Shown one piece after another: positions 1-8,234 of a stretch of DNA of 60,662 bases. Both the position numbers and the translations under genes were made by a program. The DNA lies in the IMG/VR virus record IMGVR_UViG_3300046714_000360, positions 64,001 to 124,662 of that record; one strand, given 5' to 3'. The notes beneath the pieces are model-generated. The model was not told the origin of the DNA and ran no database searches. It worked only from the letters and a program-made list of their open reading frames with translations. The stretch comes from a virus. Each line of letters begins with the position of its first letter. The first letter of the stretch is position 1.

Positions 1-732
1 AACGGAGACGCTCGCGCCGAGCTGGTCAATCTTGCAAAGCGCGGCCGCAAGCGCGGTATCATGAACATCTGGTCATCACAGCGGCTTTCGAGTGTAGACA
101 AGTCTGCAGTCGCCGAGTTGCAGAACTACCTGGTGGGTCGTACCGTGCTGCATACAGATCAAGAACGCACTGCTAAGGTTCTCGGTGTTGTGCGCCGCGA
201 ACGTGACGACTTCTTTGCACAGATGAACAAGCTGCCCCTTGGCTCATTCTTTTCACAAGGTGCTGCACTCGTCAGCGACAAGCGCCGCGTACTGCAGACG
301 GTCAACAAGGCCCAGACCACTCACCTAGGCCCCGGCAAGCTGAAAGCGATCGAGTTCCCAAGCCAGGAAACAGTTGCCAACATTCTCGAAGAGATCTCAT
401 CGGTTGAGATCAAAGAAGCTGGCCCAGTCAATCAGGTTAACTTCACTACGAAAGGCAAAGTGGCCGACCTGTACCAGGCAGGCTCTGCGATGGCGACCTT
501 GTACGAGCACATGGCCGCGAACAACAATGCGTGGCTCTTGCAGACACAGCTACAGACGCTGATCGAAGCCGATGTAGTCGGGCGCCTCAAGGCACTGCAA
601 GCCCACGGCGTGCAGTATGGACGCTGGGCCATCGAGAAGGAAGGCAACCGTTGGAGAATGCTCCTGCCTATCGCCTTTGTACCAGCAACTGAGCAGGCTG
701 CAGAAGTATCCTCTCCTGAAGTGGAGGGCTAA
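1..732 (+). CDS. HerA/FtsK-like ATPase, C-terminal part (5' partial)
   Basis: The reading frame is open from the first base of the window (about 20 codons before the ATG at 61), so the gene starts outside. The stretch RGRKRGIMNIWSSQR followed by LQNYLVGRT resembles the late part of the HerA/DUF87 RecA-like ATPase core, where a basic segment leads to a strand ending in SQR/TQR and then the subunit-interface region. HerA-type ATPases are hexameric DNA pumps or translocases. Walker A and B would lie upstream, so activity cannot be judged here. It may act in DNA processing or packaging support; it is not a recognisable terminase. The call is by family resemblance only. Confidence 0.5.
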   Translation, partial: NGDARAELVNLAKRGRKRGIMNIWSSQRLSSVDKSAVAELQNYLVGRTVLHTDQERTAKVLGVVRRERDDFFAQMNKLPLGSFFSQGAALVSDKRRVLQTVNKAQTTHLGPGKLKAIEFPSQETVANILEEISSVEIKEAGPVNQVNFTTKGKVADLYQAGSAMATLYEHMAANNNAWLLQTQLQTLIEADVVGRLKALQAHGVQYGRWAIEKEGNRWRMLLPIAFVPATEQAAEVSSPEVEG

Positions 733-734
733 AA

Positions 735-947
735 ATGATCAGGCTAACCAAGAAAGAGAAGCAAGCGAGGGCTGCTGGCATCAAGCTAGCCGCAGCCCTC
801 TGCGCTATTGAACAATACGACGGCGACCCTGCTGAGGTTCTTGAAGAGGCTCGCCATATGCTCACCGTGTTGCCAGTGCCCGCAGGTAAGGGCGCTCTCG
901 ACACTCTCGCAGCACTCTGGAAACACTTTGACGGCGAGGAACTATGA
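735..947 (+). CDS. Small hypothetical protein, 70 aa
   Basis: The gene starts 2 bases after the HerA-like gene stops, with GTGGAGG as ribosome binding site. It is a short, mostly helical, charged protein with a lysine-rich N-terminus (RLTKKEKQ) and no recognisable domain. Its stop codon overlaps the next start (ATGA), so it is probably translationally coupled to the next small gene. Function unknown. Confidence 0.6.
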   Translation: MIRLTKKEKQARAAGIKLAAALCAIEQYDGDPAEVLEEARHMLTVLPVPAGKGALDTLAALWKHFDGEEL

Positions 948-1087
948 ACCCATTCCAGTACAGAGTCACTTGCAGTTGTTGCTATCACACTGTCACTCGT
1001 GGAGAGGCCCTGGACGTTCATGTCCAGTGGCTTCTCGACCAAGGCTTTAAACTAGAAGACATCAAAATCACATTGGAGGCTGCATAA
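944..1087 (+). CDS. Very small Cys-containing protein, 47 aa
   Basis: A 48-codon frame starts in an ATGA overlap with the previous gene and ends in a TAATG overlap with the next, so it fits exactly between two genes of the operon. The N-terminal half contains CSCCYH, a possible metal-binding or disulfide cluster; the rest (LDVHVQWLLDQGF) looks like one helix. The tight coupling on both sides is the main evidence that it is real. No family recognised. Confidence 0.5.
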   Translation: MNPFQYRVTCSCCYHTVTRGEALDVHVQWLLDQGFKLEDIKITLEAA

Positions 1088-1503
1088 TGAAACGCAAAAA
1101 GAAAGTGGCGCGTCCCGAGTACTCAGAGTACGATGCCTGCATGTTCACCAAGATTGGGCTCGCTGATCATCGCAAGCTGGATACACCAGTGATGGAAATT
1201 GACGACGACTCCAAACGGCCGTCCAGGCAAATGCTGTTTGTGAAGTTCATGTCTGATGCCGGCAAGCGAGACTTCGAGCAAGGCAATGCTTTTGCTGCGT
1301 ATCTCACGAAGCATCGCATCAAACATGAGCGGCTAGTATCTCCAGCCGCCTGCAAGAAGAACAAAGAAGAGTACATGCAGTGTGATGACCGGAAGTTCTA
1401 TCTGAGGTTGGCAGACTTCATCAGCCACTTTGGAGATCCCTTTGAGGAGAAGCTGCCAGGCCACATGTCACATACTCTCGACGAGATCAATAGTCTTCCC
1501 TAG
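1087..1503 (+). CDS. Hypothetical protein, 138 aa
   Basis: The start shares a base with the preceding stop (TAATG). The product has a basic N-terminus (KRKKK) and a mixed alpha/beta body with three cysteines, without a domain I can name. It is the last gene before the long C/T-rich non-coding tract, and a GC-rich hairpin follows about 18 bases after its stop, so it probably ends a transcription unit. Confidence 0.6.
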   Translation: MKRKKKVARPEYSEYDACMFTKIGLADHRKLDTPVMEIDDDSKRPSRQMLFVKFMSDAGKRDFEQGNAFAAYLTKHRIKHERLVSPAACKKNKEEYMQCDDRKFYLRLADFISHFGDPFEEKLPGHMSHTLDEINSLP

Positions 1504-1520
1504 TCCTCTCCCAGGCCCAT

Positions 1521-1550
1521 GGGCTGAGTTCCCCGCTCAGCCCTTCCATT
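1521..1550 (+). terminator. Probable intrinsic terminator after the first small operon
   Basis: An 8-bp perfect stem (GGGCTGAG at 1521-1528 with CTCAGCCC at 1536-1543) closes a 7-base loop and is followed by a pyrimidine stretch rather than a pure T-run. It lies 18 bases after the stop of the 138-aa gene. Termination strength is uncertain because the tail is not U-rich. Confidence 0.45.
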
Positions 1551-1676
1551 CTCCGGCCCTTTATTCCTTCCCAGTTCCCCTCTGAGCCCTTCCCAGCCTC
1601 CCAGGTACCCTATTCCACCTAAGCCCCCGTTCCCCTCTCCTGAGACCCCCAAAAACTCGGTTTTAGCCCCCTCTGA

Positions 1677-1788
1677 GGGCCCGGTACCCCTAATTCCCCT
1701 ATTCCGGGCCCGAGAACCCCTTAAAGCCCCTCCCAGGGCCCTTTTTACCCCTAAATAAGCCCTAGGTCAGACCCCCTATTTCGGGCCA
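1677..1788. repeat. Spaced GGGCCC motifs, roughly 30-bp period
   Basis: GGGCCC occurs at 1677, 1706 and 1736, and GGGCCA at 1783. The first three are each followed a few bases later by ACCCCT, so they form imperfect direct repeats about 29-30 bases apart. Each GGGCCC is itself palindromic. Such iteron-like spacing suits repeated protein-binding sites, but no binding protein can be assigned. Confidence 0.45.
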
Positions 1789-1852
1789 ATTTCCCTGCCC
1801 CTCTTCCCCTCTCCTGCGGGCTTGCTTTCCTTTTAGGTAAACCCTAGCGGAT

Positions 1853-1879
1853 TTGTGACGATGCCTTCAGAATTGTGAC
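1853..1879 (+). promoter_or_regulatory. Direct repeat TTGTGAC, two copies 20 bp apart, at the portal start
   Basis: TTGTGAC lies at 1853-1859 and again at 1873-1879, directly against the portal ATG at 1880. The 20-base step is close to two helical turns, as expected for an operator. The usual Shine-Dalgarno is missing before this ATG, so the repeat may matter for transcription or translation of the structural operon. Confidence 0.25.
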
Positions 1880-4105
1880 ATGATCAGGAGCTACTTCAAG
1901 CAGTTGCACAGCGACCTCAGAGCACGGATGGCCCGCGATATTCGTACGCGGGAGGCTATCCGTGTGATGGCGGTGATGCATGCACAAGAGCTTGGGAGTA
2001 CCCCTGGAGAGCAATGGGCGCTAGTCAAGCAAAAACACGCAAATGAAATCCGCGCAGTACGCGACGGGAAGTTTGATATTGTTGATCGCCGTTCCTGGCC
2101 GCTCCCTTATTTACCCGAATCCCTACACAGGCTGAACCAGCCTCTCATCAAAAACACGCCCTACAATCTCCGTCGGTTCGCGGAGACACCGATCGTTCGC
2201 CGCGCAATGAACTTGATCAAGAACGCTATCCTGGCGTTGTCATGGGATATAGTACCAGTTGAAGACTCTGACAATGAGGACCCAGGACGGGAGCTACGTA
2301 TTCGTACTGCGAAGGAGTGTCTCAAACATCCAAGCAATGACGAGAGCTGGCGGACTCTTTTAGAAGCTGTACTCGATGATCTATTATCCATTGGTGTTGG
2401 AGTCATTGAGCCTCAAATGACTCCATCTCCTCGCCGCCCAGTTAAAATGTGGGCTGTAGATGGCAATACCATCCGCAAGTTTCTTGATTGGACTGAGTCC
2501 GCACCTGAGAAACCAAAGTATGCGCAGATGACTGGCCTTAAGGGTGAACGTGGCCTTGTTGCTTTCCGGGCTGAAGAGCTGATGTACATCATGGAGAACG
2601 TTCGGACGTCATCTCCATTTGGTTTAGGCAAGCTTGAAGTTGCATTCAATGCTGTGAATGCATTTCTCGGTGCACAAGATGCTGCTTCACGGGCCGCTGC
2701 TGATCAAGTTCACAAGACGTGGTTGTTCTGGGAGCAGATGCAAAGTCCTGCACATCTTAATACAGTGCGTAGGCATATTACTAATGAGCTTGAAGGCCAA
2801 TCTAAGATCAGTTTAATGATGGGTATGAAGAAGCCTGAGGTAATCGATGTGCAGGCTGTGAAGCCAGATGATCTACTGATCCCTTGGCAAGAGCTGTTGA
2901 TCAGAATCATCGCCGCTGCATTCGATTTGAGTCCCATGGCTCTAGGTCTCGAACGCGATGTCAATAGGAACACAGCCACCGTGATGGCGATGTCAGACTT
3001 TCGGTCTGCTGTGCTGCCTACTGCGCGTAGGATTGAGGAAGCCTTCACTCGCAAGCTGTTGCATCAATATCTAGGTTGGCGCGATCTCAAGTTCAGTTTC
3101 TTGAATCTTGAAGATCCCGACATGCAGACGTTGATCATGCTCATGCAGCGAACGTATGCCATGAACGCAATCACTCCTAACCAAGTAAATGAAAAGCTTG
3201 GATTACCGCCAATACCAGGTGGATGGGGAGACATGACACAGTTGCAGTCGATGGTCTTCGCAGAGGTCGCATCGACAATGATCCAGTCAGCAGCTGCTAA
3301 AGATCAAGCTGCCAATGCACCGCAGCCATTTCCACCAGCACCAGGTCAGCAATATCCCGGTATGCCCCCACAACATGGGCAACCACAAATACCAGGCGCA
3401 CCAGGAGCCGCCAGACCAGGTAGCCCGCAACAGCAGCCAGGTCAAGGCCCACAAGCCTCGCCATCTGTTAGCAAGATGACAGGCTTGAAACCAATCAAGG
3501 CACCCAAGTTGGCAGGGTTGCCAGGTACGATGTCCAATCCTACTGCCCCGAGTGGTACGAGCAAAGGCTCTAGTGGCGGTATGGGTAGGATGAGAATGGC
3601 TGCCGATGAAGAACAGAAACCAGTTCCGTTTAGGAAAAAGAAACCAGGCAAGTTCGGTTCAGCTGGCAAAGGTACAGTCCCAGGCGGCAAGTTCTCGTCG
3701 GATGATATTGCCAAGATGGACCCTGAAGAAATCGAGCAGCATCAGAAGACAGGTATGTTGCCACAAAACAAGAATGACATTTCTGATGGCATGGAAGAGC
3801 AGATGCCCGGTATCATGCAGCAGCTGACTGAGGCATTGCAAGACTTCTTTAAGGAGCTCAGGGATGAAGGCGAGGACGAGAATGAAGTCGAGGTAGATGA
3901 CATTACTCCTGAGATGGAGAAGAAGCAAAGAAAGAAGTTTGAGGAGAGTCAACACTCAGATACTGAGATGGAGAAGATTTTGAATAGGAGAGGCCGCACA
4001 CAGTCAGTTGCAGGACCTGGTAGTCGAACAGCACAGAGATCTAAACAGGGGATGAAATATGCCGCATCTGGCAAAGTTAGAACGGGCTTGCGATTTAGGA
4101 GATAG
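1880..4105 (+). CDS. Portal protein
   Basis: The portal forms the dodecameric ring at the capsid vertex through which DNA enters and leaves. Supporting evidence: it lies directly upstream of a protease/scaffold gene and the major capsid gene, and it has the portal-like mixture of an N-terminal alpha/beta wing (residues 70-250) and a long helical stem region near 290-420 (SPMALGLERDVN). At 741 aa it is longer than the usual 400-550. The extra length is a Pro/Gly/Gln-rich stretch (about residues 465-560) and a charged Lys/Glu-rich C-terminus, probably a flexible extension inside the head. The ATG at 1880 has no clear ribosome binding site. The last 47 bases overlap the next gene. Confidence 0.75.
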   Translation: MIRSYFKQLHSDLRARMARDIRTREAIRVMAVMHAQELGSTPGEQWALVKQKHANEIRAVRDGKFDIVDRRSWPLPYLPESLHRLNQPLIKNTPYNLRRFAETPIVRRAMNLIKNAILALSWDIVPVEDSDNEDPGRELRIRTAKECLKHPSNDESWRTLLEAVLDDLLSIGVGVIEPQMTPSPRRPVKMWAVDGNTIRKFLDWTESAPEKPKYAQMTGLKGERGLVAFRAEELMYIMENVRTSSPFGLGKLEVAFNAVNAFLGAQDAASRAAADQVHKTWLFWEQMQSPAHLNTVRRHITNELEGQSKISLMMGMKKPEVIDVQAVKPDDLLIPWQELLIRIIAAAFDLSPMALGLERDVNRNTATVMAMSDFRSAVLPTARRIEEAFTRKLLHQYLGWRDLKFSFLNLEDPDMQTLIMLMQRTYAMNAITPNQVNEKLGLPPIPGGWGDMTQLQSMVFAEVASTMIQSAAAKDQAANAPQPFPPAPGQQYPGMPPQHGQPQIPGAPGAARPGSPQQQPGQGPQASPSVSKMTGLKPIKAPKLAGLPGTMSNPTAPSGTSKGSSGGMGRMRMAADEEQKPVPFRKKKPGKFGSAGKGTVPGGKFSSDDIAKMDPEEIEQHQKTGMLPQNKNDISDGMEEQMPGIMQQLTEALQDFFKELRDEGEDENEVEVDDITPEMEKKQRKKFEESQHSDTEMEKILNRRGRTQSVAGPGSRTAQRSKQGMKYAASGKVRTGLRFRR

Positions 4106-5570
4106 GCATGCCTGCCAGGTGCTTTTGAAGTTGAGGGCACTCACTGGCAAAATTTATGGCGCAGCAGATGACCATCCGAACAAGATGCCTTTCAAAGGGA
4201 CACTTGTTCTGCTTGGTGTCCCGTCTACTAAGCCACCGCACGGCGCACGAGGGCACAGGATACAGTTAAGTAAAGAGGTCACAAAGCGCCGGCTGAAAGA
4301 CTTGATTGGGATGGGATTAAACTACTCTCCTAGTCTTGAAGAGCACGCACCCAGGAGAAAGGTTGGAGTTATCACTGGTGCATGGATCGACGGTAATGCT
4401 GTAAAAGTAAAAGGCATTATCTACAAAAAGGATTTTCCTGAAGCCGTTAAAGATCTAAAGACCTCTGGCCTAGGGATGTCCATGGAGTTGGCAGATGTGT
4501 ACGTGTCTGATGAAGACGCTACCATATGGCAGCTGGAGGATTTTAGGTTCACAGGGGCGACAGTCTTGTATAAGAAAGCTGCAGCGTACTACCAAACCGC
4601 ACTCGCTGCCCAGCATGGCCGCGATCGCGAACAACATGGAGGAATAGTAATGAAGACGGACAAAGCGAAAAAGAAGACAGTTACCAATCAGAGAGGGAAT
4701 GAAGTGTTGGTGACTATTATCGCATCTGCCGTTAAGCAAGGTGTGACCACCGCGGTTCAGCCGTTGGTAGAGCAGAACGTTAAGCTGGGCAAGCGGTTGG
4801 CACGTATTGCCGCATCACAGGAAGCACTTTCCACCAGACTCGATGAGGCGTTGCTTACACAGGACGAAGACATCGATGATGTGGATACTGCAATTGATGC
4901 TGATGCAGATGAAGATGACGACGAAGATGTCGATGCCAGCGCCGATGAGGACGAGGATGAGGATGAAGAGCCTATTCGCGCTGCTAAGAAGAAAGATAAC
5001 TCCGCTGATGACGACGATGACGCGGACGGCTATGCTGATGATGAGGATGATGTTGAAGCCACCAACGATGATCCAGACATGACTGACTTGAACGACAACG
5101 ATGTCGATGACAAGACCAAGAAGACCACATCCACAGGAAAGACTGGGAAGAAGGCTCCGAAGCCTGGCTTGGCTGCAAGAGGCCGTATGACTGCCTCTGC
5201 TGTAAAGCTGGACAAGCAGAACCGGAAGCTACGTGAGCAGTTGCAGGCAGTCGCTGCAGCTAGCACTAAGAAAGACGCCAAGCTTAGGAAGCTCGCAACG
5301 CAAGTGGAAACTGTCCAAGCCCAGGTAGATCGTTATGCGGAGATGGTTGACCGCCGTACGATTTCTCCTGAAGTGAGGACGTTGCTAGCGAAAGCCGGCC
5401 ACGACATCGGTGATTTGCTTGCTTCCGGTAGTAAGCTGGACACAGATGCTGTTGACAAGGCGTTCCGTGACTCAGGCTTGAATCTTGACGTCGTTGCCAG
5501 GATTGCACTGAAGAACCAATTGGTGCAGAATGGATTAATGGGCCAAGGTGAAATCAAGCGGATGAACTAG
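4059..5570 (+). CDS. Prohead protease-scaffold fusion
   Basis: The N-terminal ~190 residues look like a capsid maturation serine protease: His96 in NYSPSLEEHAP, a beta segment (VGVITGAWIDGNAVKVKG), and Ser141 in GLGMSMEL, matching the His...Ser layout of prohead proteases. From about residue 198 the protein becomes a scaffold: a helical part, a very acidic region (about 267-350), then a coiled coil (RKLREQLQAV onward). The ATG at 4059 overlaps the portal by 47 bases and has AGGGG upstream. Position between portal and capsid fits. The third catalytic residue was not identified, and the acidic part offers little homology. Confidence 0.6.
   Translation: MPHLAKLERACDLGDRHACQVLLKLRALTGKIYGAADDHPNKMPFKGTLVLLGVPSTKPPHGARGHRIQLSKEVTKRRLKDLIGMGLNYSPSLEEHAPRRKVGVITGAWIDGNAVKVKGIIYKKDFPEAVKDLKTSGLGMSMELADVYVSDEDATIWQLEDFRFTGATVLYKKAAAYYQTALAAQHGRDREQHGGIVMKTDKAKKKTVTNQRGNEVLVTIIASAVKQGVTTAVQPLVEQNVKLGKRLARIAASQEALSTRLDEALLTQDEDIDDVDTAIDADADEDDDEDVDASADEDEDEDEEPIRAAKKKDNSADDDDDADGYADDEDDVEATNDDPDMTDLNDNDVDDKTKKTTSTGKTGKKAPKPGLAARGRMTASAVKLDKQNRKLREQLQAVAAASTKKDAKLRKLATQVETVQAQVDRYAEMVDRRTISPEVRTLLAKAGHDIGDLLASGSKLDTDAVDKAFRDSGLNLDVVARIALKNQLVQNGLMGQGEIKRMN
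4650..5570 (+). CDS. Nested scaffold protein (in-frame internal start)
   Basis: Met198 of the protease-scaffold gene (4650) is preceded by GGAGGAATAGTA, one of the better ribosome binding sites in the head region. Initiation there gives a 306-aa protein lacking the protease and keeping the acidic region and coiled coil. This arrangement, a free scaffold made from inside a protease-scaffold gene in the same frame, is established for lambda C/Nu3. That both proteins are made here is inferred from the site alone. Confidence 0.6.
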   Translation: MKTDKAKKKTVTNQRGNEVLVTIIASAVKQGVTTAVQPLVEQNVKLGKRLARIAASQEALSTRLDEALLTQDEDIDDVDTAIDADADEDDDEDVDASADEDEDEDEEPIRAAKKKDNSADDDDDADGYADDEDDVEATNDDPDMTDLNDNDVDDKTKKTTSTGKTGKKAPKPGLAARGRMTASAVKLDKQNRKLREQLQAVAAASTKKDAKLRKLATQVETVQAQVDRYAEMVDRRTISPEVRTLLAKAGHDIGDLLASGSKLDTDAVDKAFRDSGLNLDVVARIALKNQLVQNGLMGQGEIKRMN

Positions 5571-5583
5571 ACGCGTTCGCGTC
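5570..5583 (+). other. Small hairpin before the capsid gene
   Basis: GACGC and GCGTC pair around a GTTC loop (5570-5583) immediately after the protease-scaffold stop. There is no T-run after it. It could slow transcripts or protect the 5' end of the capsid message. Confidence 0.3.
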
Positions 5584-5616
5584 AAGTACGAAAATCTTAG
5601 ATAAAGGAGTACGCAT

Positions 5617-6597
5617 ATGTCCGTTGGTCGCCCAATGTTCGTAGGTAATGTGAGTGCAGCCGCTGACTATATGGCTCCGGGCGCGATCGAGATCAACAGG
5701 TACCAACAAGAAATATTTGATCTCATTCGTCGCCGCGGTGTCTTTGGTCAGCGTATCCCGCACACTCCTGCAACAGGACAGCCCAGCCGTTGGTTTGAAC
5801 AGACGGCTATTCCTAGTGCTGCTTTCACCGACCCTCGCCAGCTTTCAGCTACAGCGAGCCAGCCGACTAGAGCAGAACGTGTAGTCACCCTGAAAGCCCT
5901 CATCTCGCAGATCAACTACGGTATTTTTGACGTAGAAATTAATGCGCAGCAGGGTGCTTTTGCATATCTCGAAGCCAAAGACCTGTCTGATACAGTTGAC
6001 GGTGTCCTGAAGGTACACGATCAGGCATTGTGGACAGGTACTGATACCGATCTGACCGTGCCAACCACGACCCAGTACTTCGGCGTGTCTGGTCAGATTG
6101 CAAAAGCAACGCAAGTGGGTTCTGTCAGCCAGTTGGCTCAGATCTCGTCAACAGGTTCTTTGGTGGACGGCATCAAGACGCAGGTCGCCCAGATGATCTC
6201 CCGCACTGACTTCGAGGTGCGGCCAGACACCATCTACACGAATCCGTTGTTCGGTGATCTGCTCGATCAAGAAGCGAAGACAGTCCAGTTGTACTTCGAT
6301 AAAGTCGAAGTGATGCCTGGCGTGATCGTTAAGGCATTGCCGACGCAGGCCGGTATTCTGCCATTGGTTCCTGAGCCCTTTATTACGAACTTGGCCTCTG
6401 GTGCCCTGAAGCAGTATGCCGCGTTTGTGCTCTCCGAGAGCTGCATCGAGTACCACTGGTTGACATCACCCATGCCGCGTGTGTTCCAGCTCGGTTTGCT
6501 AGGCAACCTAGCTTCACAGTACGTGGTCGTGAAGTTCGGAGGCGTTGTTGTTAAAGGCGCCGCCTACGCACACTCGTTGGTATTCACTGTTAGGTAG
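5617..6597 (+). CDS. Major capsid protein
   Basis: This is the shell-forming protein, expected to adopt the HK97 fold. At 326 aa it has the usual size. It follows the protease-scaffold gene, has an excellent ribosome binding site (AAAGGAG, 8 bases before ATG), and is followed by a strong terminator hairpin, all typical of a highly expressed capsid gene. Segments such as DFEVRPDTIYTNPL and a C-terminal run of beta strands fit capsid proteins that self-assemble on a portal. No long cleavable N-terminal delta domain is obvious, in keeping with a separate scaffold. Confidence 0.85.
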   Translation: MSVGRPMFVGNVSAAADYMAPGAIEINRYQQEIFDLIRRRGVFGQRIPHTPATGQPSRWFEQTAIPSAAFTDPRQLSATASQPTRAERVVTLKALISQINYGIFDVEINAQQGAFAYLEAKDLSDTVDGVLKVHDQALWTGTDTDLTVPTTTQYFGVSGQIAKATQVGSVSQLAQISSTGSLVDGIKTQVAQMISRTDFEVRPDTIYTNPLFGDLLDQEAKTVQLYFDKVEVMPGVIVKALPTQAGILPLVPEPFITNLASGALKQYAAFVLSESCIEYHWLTSPMPRVFQLGLLGNLASQYVVVKFGGVVVKGAAYAHSLVFTVR

Positions 6598-6627
6598 TTG
6601 TTAGTTGCCGTTGCTCGTGGAGGGTGA

Positions 6628-6665
6628 GGGGACAGCAATTACTGTCCCCTTGCTTCTTTTATTGT
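6628..6665 (+). terminator. Intrinsic terminator after the capsid gene
   Basis: GGGGACAG (6628-6635) and CTGTCCCC (6642-6649) form a perfect 8-bp stem around a 6-base loop, followed by TTGCTTCTTTTATT. It lies about 30 bases after the capsid stop. Partial termination here would give capsid message in excess over the neck and tail genes. Confidence 0.8.
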
Positions 6666-6681
6666 ATCAAGGAGCTGTACT

Positions 6682-7479
6682 GTGGACGGTTTTCAGCCTC
6701 GTTACATTTCGCAAGGTGAGTTACCCTCGTATGGCTTACCATCGCCTGCTGACATGCCTGCAATTTTAAGTCTTGTAGATGCAGCTAGTAAGTTGATTGA
6801 TGAGCATTGTGGGAGGACAGATGGAGATGGCAATGGGTCACTTGTTTATACAACGTACACAGAACGTGTATCGCTACAGTCTCCAGGAAGAAACTTAGTT
6901 AGGATCTCCTTTCGGCCTATGAAGGCGTTAGACAGCACTGTACAAGCTGCACTCGTCGCTGTTGAAGGTGCGTCAGGAAAGTTCTACTATAGTGGTTTTG
7001 TACCTAATACGATTGTGCAGACTAGTACAGCTGCACTATCTCCATTGTTGTCAGTGAGTGGACGTTATGCTTATGGTAGACGCGACTCTGCTAAAGCAGT
7101 TCCTGATTTTGGCCTTGGTATAAACCCGTTGCAAATTGCTGGGATTATGGGTGCACCACCGCCATGGACAGGTATCGACGTAGCCACTATTGACTTTGAT
7201 ACACAGACAGGTGAGCTGTGGATACCGGTTGGGATTTTCGGTTATCAGTATCAAGAAGTAATCGTCAAGTATAATTCAGGTTTCGATCCAACGAATATGC
7301 CACGGTCTATTAAGTTGGCTTGTGCTATGGCTGTTAAGAACTTTATAGCACAGGCAGGAGGCATAACAAATTTGAAAAGTTTGAATGCATCACGGGTACA
7401 TGCAACTTTTGGTGATTACATTATTGATCAGACCATTGCGCGTATGTTGCAGAACTATGTAGCTGTAGTTGCCTTCTAA
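6682..7479 (+). CDS. Head-tail connector (adaptor) protein, probable
   Basis: First gene after the capsid, where siphoviruses place the adaptor that docks under the portal. The N-terminal region (residues 20-45, SPADMPAILSLVDAASKLIDEHC) is helical and the middle is beta-rich, as in gp6/gp15-type adaptors, although the 265-aa length is above the usual 100-200. The start is GTG at 6682 behind AAGGAG. Assignment rests on position and overall character; no motif proves it. Confidence 0.5.
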   Translation: MDGFQPRYISQGELPSYGLPSPADMPAILSLVDAASKLIDEHCGRTDGDGNGSLVYTTYTERVSLQSPGRNLVRISFRPMKALDSTVQAALVAVEGASGKFYYSGFVPNTIVQTSTAALSPLLSVSGRYAYGRRDSAKAVPDFGLGINPLQIAGIMGAPPPWTGIDVATIDFDTQTGELWIPVGIFGYQYQEVIVKYNSGFDPTNMPRSIKLACAMAVKNFIAQAGGITNLKSLNASRVHATFGDYIIDQTIARMLQNYVAVVAF

Positions 7480-7494
7480 ACAAGAAAGTATAAA

Positions 7495-7968
7495 ATGAAT
7501 CCTGACTTTTCTTTCGGTTTGCGCTTCATGCAAGATGCTCAGCAGCGTTTTGTGCGTGCTGGGTTAGCTGTATATTTACGCGTTAAAAATTTCGATGCTG
7601 CTAATGTTGCAGGAGCTCGCTTAGGTTTTGCATGGACACCTACTGGTAGCAATGTAGGTACGACTGACATTCTTATAGACCCACCGCCTGAAGAGTTTGA
7701 TGTTAAGTCAGAAGATGACGGGCTGCCCTTAGAGAATGAATATAAAATCAAAAAGAAGTTCGTCATTTCTCACACATGGGTGTTAGCCAGGGCTGCGCAA
7801 ATGAACTATACAGACCCTTATCAAGTATTCAGGAGTAACAACGTAGTAGGGTTAGTTTATAGTAATCGGCTTTATGCAATTGATTCTTTGCTGGCTGATG
7901 ACTCATCGGGTTCCACTATTCGATGGTACGTAATTGCCAATGCTGTTGAAGGAGGAGTTACAACATGA
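7495..7968 (+). CDS. Neck protein, probable head-closure or minor structural
   Basis: A 157-aa mostly beta protein between the adaptor and the tail genes. The order capsid-adaptor-closure-completion-tube suggests a stopper/head-closure role. There is no distinctive motif apart from the acidic loop EFDVKSEDDGLP. It ends in an ATGA overlap with the next gene, whose ribosome binding site (GGAGGAG) lies within it. Confidence 0.4.
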   Translation: MNPDFSFGLRFMQDAQQRFVRAGLAVYLRVKNFDAANVAGARLGFAWTPTGSNVGTTDILIDPPPEEFDVKSEDDGLPLENEYKIKKKFVISHTWVLARAAQMNYTDPYQVFRSNNVVGLVYSNRLYAIDSLLADDSSGSTIRWYVIANAVEGGVTT

Positions 7969-8204
7969 ATGATACTAGTTCCATCAAGGCTGGAGATGAA
8001 GTCCAGTACAAAAAACCTGGCATCAAGTTTGCTACTGTGCTGGACGGGAAAGTACTTTCCCTCGATGCAAATGGCGTTGCTACCACTGCTCTTGAAGACA
8101 ACTCTGTTGCTAAGATACCAGTAGCACAGTTGTCTTTAAAACGCGCGTCTGTGGTTCGTGCACTTGCGCCACACGGGTCGTTCGCAAGCAAGTTCGGGTT
8201 CTAG
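7965..8204 (+). CDS. Small hypothetical protein, 79 aa (SH3-like barrel?)
   Basis: It starts in an ATGA overlap with the previous gene, behind GGAGGAG. The sequence runs as short beta strands with turns (AGDEVQYKKPG, ATVLDGKVLSLD, AKIPVAQLSL), the look of a small SH3-like barrel. It lies in the neck gene cluster, so it is probably structural or an assembly helper. Family not recognised. Confidence 0.5.
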   Translation: MNDTSSIKAGDEVQYKKPGIKFATVLDGKVLSLDANGVATTALEDNSVAKIPVAQLSLKRASVVRALAPHGSFASKFGF

Positions 8205-8234
8205 GAATTAAATCTTCTCGAAAGGAGTTAATCA

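Larger units (their letters stand above)
1504..1879 (+). other. Pyrimidine-rich non-coding tract upstream of portal
   Basis: About 376 bases without a credible gene, strongly biased to C and T on the + strand. Many C-runs of four or five occur between 1624 and 1730. Motifs such as TTCCCCTCT recur (near 1574, 1630, 1804). The complementary strand is correspondingly G-rich with repeated G-runs. The tract separates a small-gene operon from the structural genes, so it could hold a late promoter, a packaging site, an origin or an insulator. The sequence does not say which. Confidence 0.7.
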
